61,044 nucleotides of DNA from Chloroflexota bacterium (GCA_024636135.1 JAGXHP010000039.1:1-61044); one strand, 5' to 3'; shown: positions 8,843 through 17,319, counted from the first letter of the stretch. Translations and numbers: made by a program. The notes: generated from the sequence alone by a model not told the origin.

Positions 8843-9223
8843 TCAGCAGCAGGCGTCGACGATCGCTGCCGTGAACTCCTCCGGAGTCGCGTCCTTGCTC
8901 ACGTAGGCGCACCGCGGCGTCATGCAATGGCCCTCGACGTCTGACCAGCCGGTCCGAACGATGCGGATGGCCGGCCAGGCGCGCTGCAGGCCCGAGATGA
9001 ACGCCTCGCCCGCATCGATGTCCGGCAGTCGGGCGTCGACGAGGACGGCATCGGGCCGTTCGCGCTCCACGAGCTCGAACGCCGACCGCACGTCGCCGGC
9101 GCCGCCGATCACCTCGACCCGTCCGGTGAGCGCCAGGAGATCGGTGAGGCTCGCCTGCACCCGACGATCCGAGTCGACGATCACGACTCGTGGCACGACC
9201 GAATTCCGGGGGGCTGGCGGCAT
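8843..9223 (-). CDS. Stand-alone response regulator receiver domain
   Basis: A 126-residue single receiver domain. The acidic pair is in VVIVDSD (Asp17, Asp19), the phospho-acceptor is Asp63 in VLVDARLPDID, the switch Thr is in RIVRTGWSD and the conserved Lys is in YVSKDATPEEF. There is no output domain. The last quarter carries four cysteines (100, 105, 125, 126), which is unusual for a receiver. It lies 68 bp downstream of the large histidine kinase on the same strand, with its own TACCCT box 6 nt before the ATG and a hairpin in the gap. It may be a partner or phosphate sink for that kinase; the pairing is inferred from position only. Confidence 0.85.
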   Translation of the reverse strand: MPPAPRNSVVPRVVIVDSDRRVQASLTDLLALTGRVEVIGGAGDVRSAFELVERERPDAVLVDARLPDIDAGEAFISGLQRAWPAIRIVRTGWSDVEGHCMTPRCAYVSKDATPEEFTAAIVDACC

Positions 9224-9229
9224 GCTTCG

Positions 9230-9235
9230 AGGGTA
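9230..9235 (-). promoter_or_regulatory. Probable -10 box (TACCCT) of receiver gene
   Basis: TACCCT on the minus strand ends 6 nt before the ATG at 9223. This suggests the receiver has its own leaderless promoter rather than depending only on read-through from the kinase. Confidence 0.45.
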
Positions 9236-9245
9236 CGCACCCAGA

Positions 9246-9280
9246 GCCGCTGCGCGATAGACGACGAGTGGCGCAGCGGC
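9246..9280 (-). terminator. Hairpin between kinase and receiver genes
   Basis: A perfect 10-bp inverted repeat, GCCGCTGCGC (9246-9255) and GCGCAGCGGC (9271-9280), flanks a 15-nt loop just after the kinase stop. There is no T-tract on the minus strand, so it may be a weak or factor-assisted terminator, or an mRNA 3-prime stabiliser, rather than a classic intrinsic terminator. Confidence 0.5.
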
Positions 9281-9291
9281 GCCTACGTCAT

Positions 9292-12200
9292 TTAGCCGAT
9301 GCTGCCGTCGCCCGCAGGGGCAGTGGCCTCGATCACTGTGCCCTTGCCCGGACGGCTGTCGACCCGCAGCTCGCCGCCGATCAGGTCCATGCGCTGCCGC
9401 ATCCCGATCAGCCCGAGATGGCCGCGGGGCACCTCGTCGGGGTCGAAGCCGACACCATCGTCGGTGATCTTGAGGCGAACCGAATCGCCGTCGCCGGCGA
9501 TCTGCAGCCGCACGTTCGCCGCATTCGCATGCTTCACCACGTTGTGGAGCGCTTCCTGGCCGATGCGGTACAGGGCCTCCTCGGCGGGCAGTGCCAGGCG
9601 CTCGATCGGCTCGGCGTCGACGACGATCGCCAGCCCCGTTCGGCGCTGTACCGCGGTGGCGTGCGTGCGCAGTGCCTGCACCAGTCCGTCGGCCTCGAGG
9701 CTCGAAGGGCGCAGCTCGAAGATCAGGGTTCGCATCTCCGCCAGCGCATCCTTCTGGAGCTCGCGCAACTCGACGAGCTTGCTGCGCGCCGCCTCGACAT
9801 CGGTCTCGAGCAGGAGCTCGAGAGAGCGGAGGGTGAGGCCGATGCTGAACAGCGCCTGCGTCACCGAATCGTGGAGCTCGCGGGCCAGATGCGCGCGCTC
9901 CTGGCTCGCGGCAAGCTCCGCCGCCTGGCTGCGCAGGTCGCCCTCAAGGCGCTCGCGCTCGCTGATGTCCCGCACCGATCCATGTGCCCCGGCGAAGCGC
10001 CCGTCGACGATGGTGCCGGTCATCGCAATCTCGGCCTGACTGGTCCTGCCATCGGGCAGTGGGAGCTCGAGCCGCAGCCGCTGCTCGCGCTCCGGCTCGG
10101 CCCGCAGCAGCTCCCACGCCTCGGCCGCCGCCGCCAGGGTCCCCTCGCCACCGAGCGCGGTGAACGGCTGACCCAGCAGCTGCTCGGGCTTCCATCCGGT
10201 CCGCTCCTCGAGCGAGTCGCTGAAGAACGAGAACCGGCCACCGGCGTCCACGCTCCACACGATGTCGGGCGAGTTATCGACGAGGTGTCGGTAGCGACGC
10301 TCCGACTCCTCGACCTCGGCGTACAGCCGCGCATTGGTCAGGGCGATGGCCACCTGGTCGGCGAGGACCGACAGCAGCTCGGCGTCTTCGGCGTCGAAGG
10401 CATTGAGGGCGGTCGCCTGAACCGTGATGGTGCCGATGAGCCGGTCGGGTCCGACCAGCGGCGCGGACATCATCGAATGCACGCCCTGCGTCTCGATCCG
10501 GGCGTCGCCGGCATCGTGGGGAAAGGCGTCGTCGCCGAGGTAGTCGCCCGTCCACCGCACGCGCCGTTCCGCGGCCGCCATGCCCGCGATGCCCGAGCCA
10601 ATCGGCACCGGCACGTCATCCGGCGCGGGGGGCAGGGGCGCGGCCGCGATGGGCGGATCGAGATGCGCACCGGACTCGGCGACCAGGTTGACCTGCGCGC
10701 GATCGGCTCCGAGGAGCCGGGCGGCATCGGCCACGGCGCGCCTGATCACCGTCATCGGGTCGTGGAGCGAGGTGATCTGGGCCGCGATCTCGGCCAGGGC
10801 ACGCTGGGCGTCGGACCGCAGCCGCAGCGCCTCGTAGAGTCGCGCGTTGGTGATCGCCACCGCGGCCTGGGCCGCGAAGAGCTGGACCAGCTCGAAGTCG
10901 ACCTCGGTGAACGCCACCTCGGGGCCGCCGCTGCGGGCGATGTTCATGGCCCCGATCACCTCGTCACCGCTGACGAGCGGCACGATGATGATCGCCTCCT
11001 CTTCGCCGGGGGTATTCGGAATCTGGACCAGTCGCGGGTCGGTGTGCGCGCTGTTCTGGAGGACGGGCTGCCGATGCTCGATCGTCCACCACGTGAGGCC
11101 CACGCCGCGGGGAATCGAGAACTCCATGACGGCCTCGGCATTCTGATCGCGAGCCAGGGCCGGCTCGAGCAGATCGCCGCCCTCCGCAACCCGATACACG
11201 CTGAGGTTGTCGTACCAGACGACGCCCTTCAGGCCATCGGCGATGAGCTCGAGAACATCTGCCGGATCGAGGGTCGAGAGCAGCCGCTCGTTGATCTGGA
11301 GCAGTCGACGCTGCGAGTCGGTCTGGCGCGCAAGGGCCGCCGACTCATCGCCGAGCTGCTCGTAGAGCCGCGCGTTCGTCACGGCGATCGCCGCCTGGCT
11401 GGCCAGAACCTCGAGCAGCTCCGCATCCGCGGGGTCGAAGGCATCCCGTGCCTGGGAGTGGATGGTGATCGAGCCGATCGCGCCGTCCTCGCCGATGAAC
11501 GGGGCGCTCATCACCGAACGAATGCCGTGCTGCCGGATGTAGTTGTCCGATGCCGCGACGTGGGCGAAATCCGGGTCGGCGAGATAGTCGCCGGTCCGCA
11601 CCACGCGCCGCTCGATGACCGCACGGCCCGACACGCCCTCGTCGGCAACGACCGGGTCCACCGACTCGTCGCGCTCAATGGGCAGATCGATGGCCGAGTG
11701 GCCCAGCGCCCAGTGCAGCCCGCCGTTCTCGGCCACCAACTCGACGCGCCCGCCATCGGCGTCCAGCAGGCGCACCGCCTCGTCCAGCGTCCGTTGCAGC
11801 ACGTCGCCGGGATCGCGAATAGCGGTGATGCGAGCCGCGATCTCGCCCAGCGATCGCTGCGCCTCGACGCGGTGCTCGAGCTCCTCGTAGAGACGGGCAT
11901 TGCCGAGGACGATGGCGGCGTGGCTGGCAAGCGCGCCGAGCAGCTCGCCGTCATCGGCGTCGAAGGCGTCCGATCGGGTCGAGTAGGCGCTGATCGCCCC
12001 GAGGGGACCGGCATCGCCGATGAGGGGAGCGCTCACCTGGCTGCGGTATCCGTAGCGGCCGATCCACTCGTCCGCGCGGGCCGTATGGACGAACGATTCG
12101 TCGGCCAGGTAGTCGCCCGTCCGGGTCACCGCCCGGCCCGCGATCGCCTGCCCGGCGATTCCCTGGCCGATGCGAACCACCGAATCGTCGAGTGGCTGAA

Positions 12201-14472
12201 GGCCCGAGGCGATGTCGAGCGCCTCGCGGAAGTCGGCGAGCTGGTGGGATCCGGACCGTACCTGATGAATCACGACGTGTTCGGCACCGAGCAGTCGCTT
12301 TGCCTCCGCCACGGCGCGGCTCAGCACGGCGGACGGATCCCGGATCGAGGTGATCGAGGCAGCGATCTCGCCCAGGCTGCGCTGTGCCTCGACGCGCCGC
12401 GCGAGCTTCTCGGCGCTGATCTCCGCCTCGTCATTGAGACGCGCGTTGCTCAGGACGATGGCCGCCTGGTCGGCCAGAAGCCCCAGGATCTCGGCGTCGT
12501 CCTCGTCGAACGACCCCGGGCGTTCGGTGTAGACGCCGATCACGCCGGCCGGACCGTGCTCGCCGACCAGCGGTGACGCGATCACCGATCGGATGCGCAG
12601 GGCGCGGACGTCACGGTCCGACAGGACCTCGTGCGAGAACGTCTGGTCGGTCAGGTAGTCGTCGGTCCAGACGGTCCTGCCGAGTTTCAGCGCCTTGCCC
12701 GACACGCCGTCCTCGGCTCGCGTGTGGTCACGGTCGGTGAAGGCGGTCAGCTTGTCGTGCACCAGCGAATGGCCATCGCCCCATCGCAGCTGGCCGTCCT
12801 CGTCGGCCGCGACCATGCCGATCTGGCCCCCGTCGCCCTTCAGCAGCCGGACCGCGGCACGCAGCGTCTGCTCGAGCACTGCCGAGGGATCACGAAGCGA
12901 CGTGAGCTGGGCGGCCGTCTCGGCCAGGGTGCGCTGGGCTTCGAAGCGATGCGCGAGCTCCTCGGTCTGCTCCCGCAGGTCGCGCTCGAGTCGGGCGATC
13001 TCGGTGATATCGCGGTTCGTGCCGTGAGCGCCGATGAGCGTCCCGTGCTCGTCGACGATCCCCGTCCCGCGGATCTCCACCGGCAGCAGGCTGCCGTCCT
13101 TCCGCGGCTCGAGGATGCGCAGCCGATAGACCCGGTTCGGGTGCTGGCGCATCTCGGCAAACGTCTTCGCCACGAGCTCGATCGACTCCGGGGCGGTGGC
13201 CACCGACACGTGCTGCCCGATGAGCTCCGCGGGCGTGAAGCCGGTCATGCGCTCCACGCTGTCGCTGATGTACGTGAAGCGCATTTCGGCGTCGATCGAC
13301 CACATGATGTCGACCGACTCGTCGACGAGGTAGCGGTACTGCTCGCGTGATCGCTCGAGCTCCTCGGTGAGCCGAGCATTCGAGATTGCGATCGCCCCCT
13401 GGTCGGCAAGCCCCTGGAGCAGGGCCAGCGCGTCCTCGTCGAAGCGGTGCGGCTCCTCGAATGACACCGCCAGCGTGCCGATCACGTCGCCGCCCGGGGC
13501 TCGCAGCGGTGCCGCGGCCATGCCCCGCAGCGCGAGGCGCTCGGCAACGGACTGGTCGTCCGCCTCGTGCGGGATCCGGGGATCGACGAGGTAGTCCTCG
13601 GTGTGGATGATCTCGCCGCGCCCGGCCGCCAGGCCGTTGATGCCGGCGTCGACCGGGAATGCGAGCTGCGCCAGCCACTCGTCGTTCCAGGCCTTGTTGC
13701 CGCCGGCGACCACCGTCGGCGAGAGAGTCGTCCCACCGGGCTGCATGAGCGTCAGGTGGGCGCCATCGGAGCCGATGAGTCGGCGGGCGGACTCGACGAC
13801 GAGGTCGAGGATCTCGCGCGGCTGGCGGATGACGGCGATGCGCGCGGTGATCTCCGCCAGGGTGCGCTGCGCCTCGACGCGCCGCGCGAGCTCCTCCTGC
13901 GAGCGAGCCAGCTGCTCGATGAGCCGCTGGTTGGCGATCGCGGCGGCGGCATGGTCGGCCAGCGAGCGAAGCAGCGCGACCTCGGCCTCGTCGAAGTCGT
14001 CGATCCGGGACGAGTAGGCGCCCAGCGCCCCGAGGACCTCGCCATCGGCGACGAGCGGGGCGGCCGCCATCGAGCGCATGTTTGCCGTCATCACGATTCG
14101 GTCCGCGACGGGCGAGTGCTCGAACCGTCCGTCGCGCCGGTAGTCGGCGGAGACGACCACCTCACCGGTGGCGACGGTATGGCCGAACAGACCGACCCCG
14201 ACCGGCAGCGACAGCGTCCGGATCAGCTCCCGAGCCTCGGCGTTCCGAATCCCGGCATCGCACGCGAAGCGAAGACGCTTCTCCTCGGGATCGACGAGGT
14301 AGACCATGGCGCCGTCCGCGCGGAGCAGGCGAGCCGCCTCTTCCACGACATTCGCCAGCAGGGCGTGGCCGGCCGCGGCATCGGTGGGGGCCGGTGGCGC
14401 CGGAGGACCCGGGGCGACCGCCTTCGCCGAGGCGGCCCTCGGGGACCGGTTGCGCGCGCGTGCTCGGGTCAT
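9292..14472 (-). CDS. Giant soluble sensor histidine kinase, 7 GAF + 2 PAS, NarL-type kinase core
   Basis: A 1726-residue protein with no membrane segment. By my reading the order is GAF1 (35-185), GAF2 (205-370), PAS1 (378-500), GAF3 (515-690), GAF4 (700-865), GAF5 (870-1045), GAF6 (1060-1220), GAF7 (1225-1395), PAS2 (1400-1515), HisKA_3 (1520-1595) and HATPase (1620-1720). The phospho-accepting His1534 is in LARELHDSVTQALF; the N-box is QEALHNVVKHANA and the G-box DDGVGFDPDE. Several GAF units repeat a linker like RRVEAQRSLGEIAA and a motif like TGDYLADPDFAH, so they arose by tandem duplication. HisKA_3 kinases usually signal to NarL/LuxR regulators, such as the one at 15684. The start ATG at 14472 lies 11 nt after a TATCCT box; an in-frame ATG at 14499 is possible. 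Confidence 0.9.
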   Translation of the reverse strand: MTRARARNRSPRAASAKAVAPGPPAPPAPTDAAAGHALLANVVEEAARLLRADGAMVYLVDPEEKRLRFACDAGIRNAEARELIRTLSLPVGVGLFGHTVATGEVVVSADYRRDGRFEHSPVADRIVMTANMRSMAAAPLVADGEVLGALGAYSSRIDDFDEAEVALLRSLADHAAAAIANQRLIEQLARSQEELARRVEAQRTLAEITARIAVIRQPREILDLVVESARRLIGSDGAHLTLMQPGGTTLSPTVVAGGNKAWNDEWLAQLAFPVDAGINGLAAGRGEIIHTEDYLVDPRIPHEADDQSVAERLALRGMAAAPLRAPGGDVIGTLAVSFEEPHRFDEDALALLQGLADQGAIAISNARLTEELERSREQYRYLVDESVDIMWSIDAEMRFTYISDSVERMTGFTPAELIGQHVSVATAPESIELVAKTFAEMRQHPNRVYRLRILEPRKDGSLLPVEIRGTGIVDEHGTLIGAHGTNRDITEIARLERDLREQTEELAHRFEAQRTLAETAAQLTSLRDPSAVLEQTLRAAVRLLKGDGGQIGMVAADEDGQLRWGDGHSLVHDKLTAFTDRDHTRAEDGVSGKALKLGRTVWTDDYLTDQTFSHEVLSDRDVRALRIRSVIASPLVGEHGPAGVIGVYTERPGSFDEDDAEILGLLADQAAIVLSNARLNDEAEISAEKLARRVEAQRSLGEIAASITSIRDPSAVLSRAVAEAKRLLGAEHVVIHQVRSGSHQLADFREALDIASGLQPLDDSVVRIGQGIAGQAIAGRAVTRTGDYLADESFVHTARADEWIGRYGYRSQVSAPLIGDAGPLGAISAYSTRSDAFDADDGELLGALASHAAIVLGNARLYEELEHRVEAQRSLGEIAARITAIRDPGDVLQRTLDEAVRLLDADGGRVELVAENGGLHWALGHSAIDLPIERDESVDPVVADEGVSGRAVIERRVVRTGDYLADPDFAHVAASDNYIRQHGIRSVMSAPFIGEDGAIGSITIHSQARDAFDPADAELLEVLASQAAIAVTNARLYEQLGDESAALARQTDSQRRLLQINERLLSTLDPADVLELIADGLKGVVWYDNLSVYRVAEGGDLLEPALARDQNAEAVMEFSIPRGVGLTWWTIEHRQPVLQNSAHTDPRLVQIPNTPGEEEAIIIVPLVSGDEVIGAMNIARSGGPEVAFTEVDFELVQLFAAQAAVAITNARLYEALRLRSDAQRALAEIAAQITSLHDPMTVIRRAVADAARLLGADRAQVNLVAESGAHLDPPIAAAPLPPAPDDVPVPIGSGIAGMAAAERRVRWTGDYLGDDAFPHDAGDARIETQGVHSMMSAPLVGPDRLIGTITVQATALNAFDAEDAELLSVLADQVAIALTNARLYAEVEESERRYRHLVDNSPDIVWSVDAGGRFSFFSDSLEERTGWKPEQLLGQPFTALGGEGTLAAAAEAWELLRAEPEREQRLRLELPLPDGRTSQAEIAMTGTIVDGRFAGAHGSVRDISERERLEGDLRSQAAELAASQERAHLARELHDSVTQALFSIGLTLRSLELLLETDVEAARSKLVELRELQKDALAEMRTLIFELRPSSLEADGLVQALRTHATAVQRRTGLAIVVDAEPIERLALPAEEALYRIGQEALHNVVKHANAANVRLQIAGDGDSVRLKITDDGVGFDPDEVPRGHLGLIGMRQRMDLIGGELRVDSRPGKGTVIEATAPAGDGSIG

Positions 14473-14483
14473 GGGCGCCGATG

Positions 14484-14489
14484 AGGATA
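14484..14489 (-). promoter_or_regulatory. Possible -10 box (TATCCT) of the giant kinase
   Basis: TATCCT on the minus strand ends 11 nt before the ATG at 14472 and lies inside the alternative reading from ATG 14499. If it is the promoter, the shorter start is the true one. Confidence 0.35.
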
Positions 14490-14531
14490 CGCCATCCATT
14501 CGAGGCCGCCACAAGGCCCGTCGGGCGCCGC

Positions 14532-14541
14532 GACGTACGTC
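14532..14541. repeat. 10-bp palindrome GACGTACGTC in divergent gap
   Basis: A perfect palindrome in the 219-bp region between the divergent kinase gene and the membrane protein at 14692. The position suits an operator, but a single site is weak evidence. Nothing else is recognisable in this gap except a GGGAGG ribosome site before 14692. Confidence 0.3.
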
Positions 14542-14691
14542 ATCCCGCCGATGCGACCAACGCCGGATGTCGCCCGTCGCACTGCTCCCTCCGTCGGATT
14601 CGTCGGCCCACGCCGCGCCGGAGACTGCTGCCATCGACACCGGATCGTCGGCGTACGGCGACATCAACAACAGACTGGGAGGAACTGATCC

Positions 14692-15123
14692 GTGACCAAG
14701 CTACTCGGCAGGCGAGCGACCGGCGCCCTGCTCACCACCGCGATCGTGGGCCTGACACTCGCGACGGCGTACATCCATCAGAGCCTGGGCGGACTGCTGT
14801 TCACCCTCAACGGCCTCGGCTATGCCGGCCTCGCCGCGCTGTTCGTCATCGGCGTCGTCTCGCCGGTCCAGCTCGTCAAGCGGTTCAGCTGGTTCCCGCG
14901 CTTCGCGCTCATCGGCTACGCCGCCATGACGATCGCCGGCTACGTGGTCATGGGCCCGTATTTCACCCTCGGCTTCATCGCCAAGGGCATCGAAGTCGCG
15001 CTCATCGTGGCCGTCGTGCTCGACATCGTCCGCGTCTACGGAAGCCCGAAGGCCTTCGTGAGCAGCGCCTTGGGCTCGATCGCGCCGATCGTGCCGGGAC
15101 GCTTCCGCCCGACGGCCGCTTGA
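14692..15123 (+). CDS. Small integral membrane protein of unknown function
   Basis: A 143-residue protein with four to five hydrophobic helices: about 9-27, 33-56, 68-88, 90-116 and possibly a short one near 123-135. The loops are short and the C-terminus ends in PGRFRPTAA. The GTG start has a good GGGAGG ribosome site 9 nt upstream, unlike the many leaderless genes nearby. It sits 62 bp upstream of a cupredoxin lipoprotein on the same strand, likely co-transcribed up to the terminator at 15578-15611, which hints at a role at the membrane in electron transfer or copper handling. That link is inference; I do not recognise the family. Confidence 0.7.
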   Translation: MTKLLGRRATGALLTTAIVGLTLATAYIHQSLGGLLFTLNGLGYAGLAALFVIGVVSPVQLVKRFSWFPRFALIGYAAMTIAGYVVMGPYFTLGFIAKGIEVALIVAVVLDIVRVYGSPKAFVSSALGSIAPIVPGRFRPTAA

Positions 15124-15185
15124 CCATCAACCACCGGCGGCGAGCCGACCCACGGGCTCGCCGCCGACATTCGAGGAGCTCCGCC

Positions 15186-15566
15186 GTGAACCGACTTCAA
15201 CGATCGGCCGCCGCCATCGCCCTCGTCTCCCTGCTGACCGCCTGCGGCAGCGCGGCTGGCGGCGACCCTGGCGTGGATCCGTCAACCGCCGATGTGACCG
15301 TCACCAGCGTCGACATGGCGTTCGACGCATCGTCGCTGACCGCGCCCGCGGGGACAGCCTTCACCCTCGCGCTCATCAACGAGGACTCGATGCCGCACAA
15401 CGTGGCGATCTACACCGACGAAACGAAGTCGGAGAAGCTGTTCGAGGGCGAGCTCGTCACCGATGCCACGATCGTGTACGAGATCCCGGCGCTCGATGCC
15501 GGCGAGTACTTCTTCGAGTGCTCGCTCCACCCAGACATGACCGGGGCCCTCGTCGTCGAGGGCTGA
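15186..15566 (+). CDS. Cupredoxin-domain lipoprotein (type 1 copper site)
   Basis: A 126-residue exported protein. The first 20 residues form a lipoprotein signal (basic start, hydrophobic core, lipobox LTAC) with Cys20 as the lipid-modified residue; the lgt gene in this window supplies the enzyme. The rest is a plastocyanin-like beta fold with all four type 1 copper ligands visible: His71 in MPHNVAIY, then Cys112, His115 and Met118 in FECSLHPDM. It should be a membrane-anchored blue copper electron carrier or a copper-binding protein. The GTG start has GAGGAG 7 nt upstream. It follows a small membrane protein and precedes a strong terminator. Confidence 0.88.
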   Translation: MNRLQRSAAAIALVSLLTACGSAAGGDPGVDPSTADVTVTSVDMAFDASSLTAPAGTAFTLALINEDSMPHNVAIYTDETKSEKLFEGELVTDATIVYEIPALDAGEYFFECSLHPDMTGALVVEG

Positions 15567-15577
15567 CCCGCATTCAC

Positions 15578-15611
15578 GAAGCGCCCCGTCCGGTCCGGGA
15601 CGGGGCGCTTC
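15578..15611 (+). terminator. Strong hairpin terminator after cupredoxin gene
   Basis: A 14-bp perfect stem (15578-15591 with 15598-15611) around a 6-nt loop. The core is GCGCCCCGTCC paired with GGACGGGGCGC, flanked by GAA and TTC. The run TTCTT after the stem on the plus strand suits intrinsic termination. It sits between two converging genes and could serve both directions. Confidence 0.8.
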
Positions 15612-15683
15612 TTCGTATCTGCACTCCACCGCTCAGGGTGGCGGGATGAACCTGATCAAGCCGCAGGGGTGATGGTCATCGGC

Positions 15684-16910
15684 CTAGACGAGCTTGTGCT
15701 CGACCGCGTAGAGGGCTGCCTGGGTTCGCGAGGCGAGGGCCAGCTTTCCGAGGATGTTCGAGACGTGAGTGCGTGCAGTGCGCTCGGTGATCCCGAGCTC
15801 GTACGCGATCTCCTTGTTCGACGCTCCCTTTGCCAGCTGGGCAAGAACCTCCTTTTCCCGACCCGTCAGCGGTTCCACTGGCTCGGCGTCCTTGCGTTGC
15901 CGCAGTCGCTGTGCCAGCAGTCGCGAAACTGCCGGGTCGAGGTGGACCTCACCGTTGTACGCGGCGCGAATGGCCTGGGCCACCTCGTCAGCTTCGGCAT
16001 CCTTGAGCAGGTAGCCCGACGCGCCGGCCTCGAGGGCCGATGTCACCTTCTCCTCTTCGATGAAGGAGGTGACGGCGACGATCTCGATCTCGGGATGCGC
16101 CTCCTTGATGGCGGCGATCGCCTCGAGGCCGCCCATCTCGGGCATGAGGAGGTCCATCAGGACGACGTCGGGGGCCAGGCGGTCGGCCGCGGCGACGCCT
16201 TCACGGCCGTTCTCGGCCTCCCCCACCACGTCGAAGTCCTTGATCAGCTCCAGAAAACCGCGGAGCCCACGCCGGACCACGGCGTGATCGTCAACCAGAA
16301 GCACGCGAATCGGTCCGTCTTCGTCCGTCACCGCATCGGTCCCCTGCTCCTCGAAATCCAGCGACAGCGCAACCTCCGAGGATCGCGCGCGGGAAGTATG
16401 CACCAGCGCGTATACCCGCTCGGGAGTTGGCACGTCACGCAGGCGCTGCTCACCGAGGTCGCGAAGGATAGTTCCGGCGGGCAACCGGCCCTGGAGGTCG
16501 TCGACCGCGCTTGCGCCGAGGAGCGTTTCGCCGCCGCCCGCGAGGTCCTGCAGCCGCGCGGCGCGGAACAGCGCCACGCCAAAGAAGCGCTCATCACGGT
16601 CCTCGACCTCGCCGCTCACGATGGCGATGCGAATGCGCACCCTCCCGACCGCTCCCCAGTCCTCGGTCGCGATGCGGCCCTGGAGCTCATCGGCGGCGAT
16701 GACGGCATCCAGGGCGTGGGGAAACGCGGCGTAGGCGCCGTCGCCGATCCGCTCGAAGATCCGTCCACCGTGTCGTTCGCAGGTCGTCGCCGCCAGCTCG
16801 TGGTACCTCGTCAGGGCGACTCGCGCGTCGACGCCGTGGTTTTCCGCCAGGCGCGTGCTGCCCTCGACATCGGCGAAGAGGAAGGTGAGGTGCTGGCTGG
16901 GTGGTTCCAC
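15684..16910 (-). CDS. Cyclase-homology domain fused to NarL/LuxR response regulator
   Basis: A 408-residue three-part protein. Residues 6-175 are a class III nucleotide cyclase homology domain (LTFLFADVEGSTRLAE at the start). Residues 201-318 are a receiver (VLLVDDHAVVRRG, phospho-Asp253 in VVLMDLLMPEMGG, Lys in YLLKDAEAD). Residues 345-405 are a LuxR-type DNA-binding domain (LTGREKEVLAQLAKG, NKEIAYELGITERTARTHV). The cyclase part keeps both metal aspartates (14 and 57), but the base-specifying Lys is Glu53 and the transition-state Asn is Phe115, so catalysis is unlikely. I chose the GTG at 16910, which lies 6 nt after a TATCCT box; a GTG at 16916 abuts that box. It is a likely output for the HisKA_3 kinase nearby. 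Confidence 0.9.
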   Translation of the reverse strand: MEPPSQHLTFLFADVEGSTRLAENHGVDARVALTRYHELAATTCERHGGRIFERIGDGAYAAFPHALDAVIAADELQGRIATEDWGAVGRVRIRIAIVSGEVEDRDERFFGVALFRAARLQDLAGGGETLLGASAVDDLQGRLPAGTILRDLGEQRLRDVPTPERVYALVHTSRARSSEVALSLDFEEQGTDAVTDEDGPIRVLLVDDHAVVRRGLRGFLELIKDFDVVGEAENGREGVAAADRLAPDVVLMDLLMPEMGGLEAIAAIKEAHPEIEIVAVTSFIEEEKVTSALEAGASGYLLKDAEADEVAQAIRAAYNGEVHLDPAVSRLLAQRLRQRKDAEPVEPLTGREKEVLAQLAKGASNKEIAYELGITERTARTHVSNILGKLALASRTQAALYAVEHKLV

Positions 16911-16916
16911 GCTCAC

Positions 16917-16922
16917 AGGATA
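16917..16922 (-). promoter_or_regulatory. Probable -10 box (TATCCT) of cyclase-like response regulator
   Basis: TATCCT on the minus strand directly touches the upstream GTG at 16916 and lies 6 nt before the GTG at 16910. The 6-nt spacing seen for many genes here favours 16910 as the start of a leaderless message. Confidence 0.45.
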
Positions 16923-17076
16923 TGCGTTGCCCGGAGTCCGAACCGCGGACGAATGACGTACGGATCGCTCGTCGCAAGGTCACGCCGGAACCGCGACTCA
17001 GCGACGCTGTATTCGGCGCGCGGCCGGCGCATCCTCGGGGCCACCACCCGGAAAAGGGGGAGAAAGGAGACCGGCG

Positions 17077-17250
17077 ATGCATGCTATCACCGCACTGATG
17101 CTGTCGCGGGCGATCGAAGACGAGTGGAGGCGAGAGGCCGAGCGCAGGCGACGGCGCCTGATCCAGGCCGAGCCGATGCGCCCGAACGACCGTCGCCGGC
17201 TCACATGGCTGGGGTGGATCCCGCGCCTGGCCTGGGGCTCCATGGCCTGA
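17077..17250 (+). CDS. Small basic protein, 57 residues, unknown
   Basis: A 57-residue open frame beginning MHAITALMLSRAIEDEW with a strong AAAGGAGA ribosome site (17063-17070) 6 nt before the ATG. It has an amphipathic charged centre (EWRREAERRRRRLIQ) and a tryptophan-rich end (LTWLGWIPRLAWG). It could be a small membrane-associated or nucleic-acid-binding protein; no family is recognised. It lies between the divergent cyclase-like regulator and mgtE and is followed by a hairpin. The good ribosome site and start position make it more than a chance frame, but homologues would be needed to be sure. Confidence 0.55.
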   Translation: MHAITALMLSRAIEDEWRREAERRRRRLIQAEPMRPNDRRRLTWLGWIPRLAWGSMA

Positions 17251-17273
17251 CGGATCTCGCGACCGCAACGACC

Positions 17274-17299
17274 GATGCCCGGGCGATGGCCCGGGCATC
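17274..17299 (+). terminator. Hairpin between small gene and mgtE
   Basis: An 11-bp perfect stem, GATGCCCGGGC (17274-17284) with GCCCGGGCATC (17289-17299), around a 4-nt loop, 24 nt after the small gene's stop. No T-run follows, so termination strength is uncertain. Confidence 0.55.
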
Positions 17300-17319
17300 G
17301 TGGCGTCACAGCCTCCGAC

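Noticed and set aside
9190..12576. 1128-codon plus-strand frame opposite the giant kinase
   Set aside because: It mirrors the GAF-kinase codons and shows no motif; the kinase reading has clear domains throughout.
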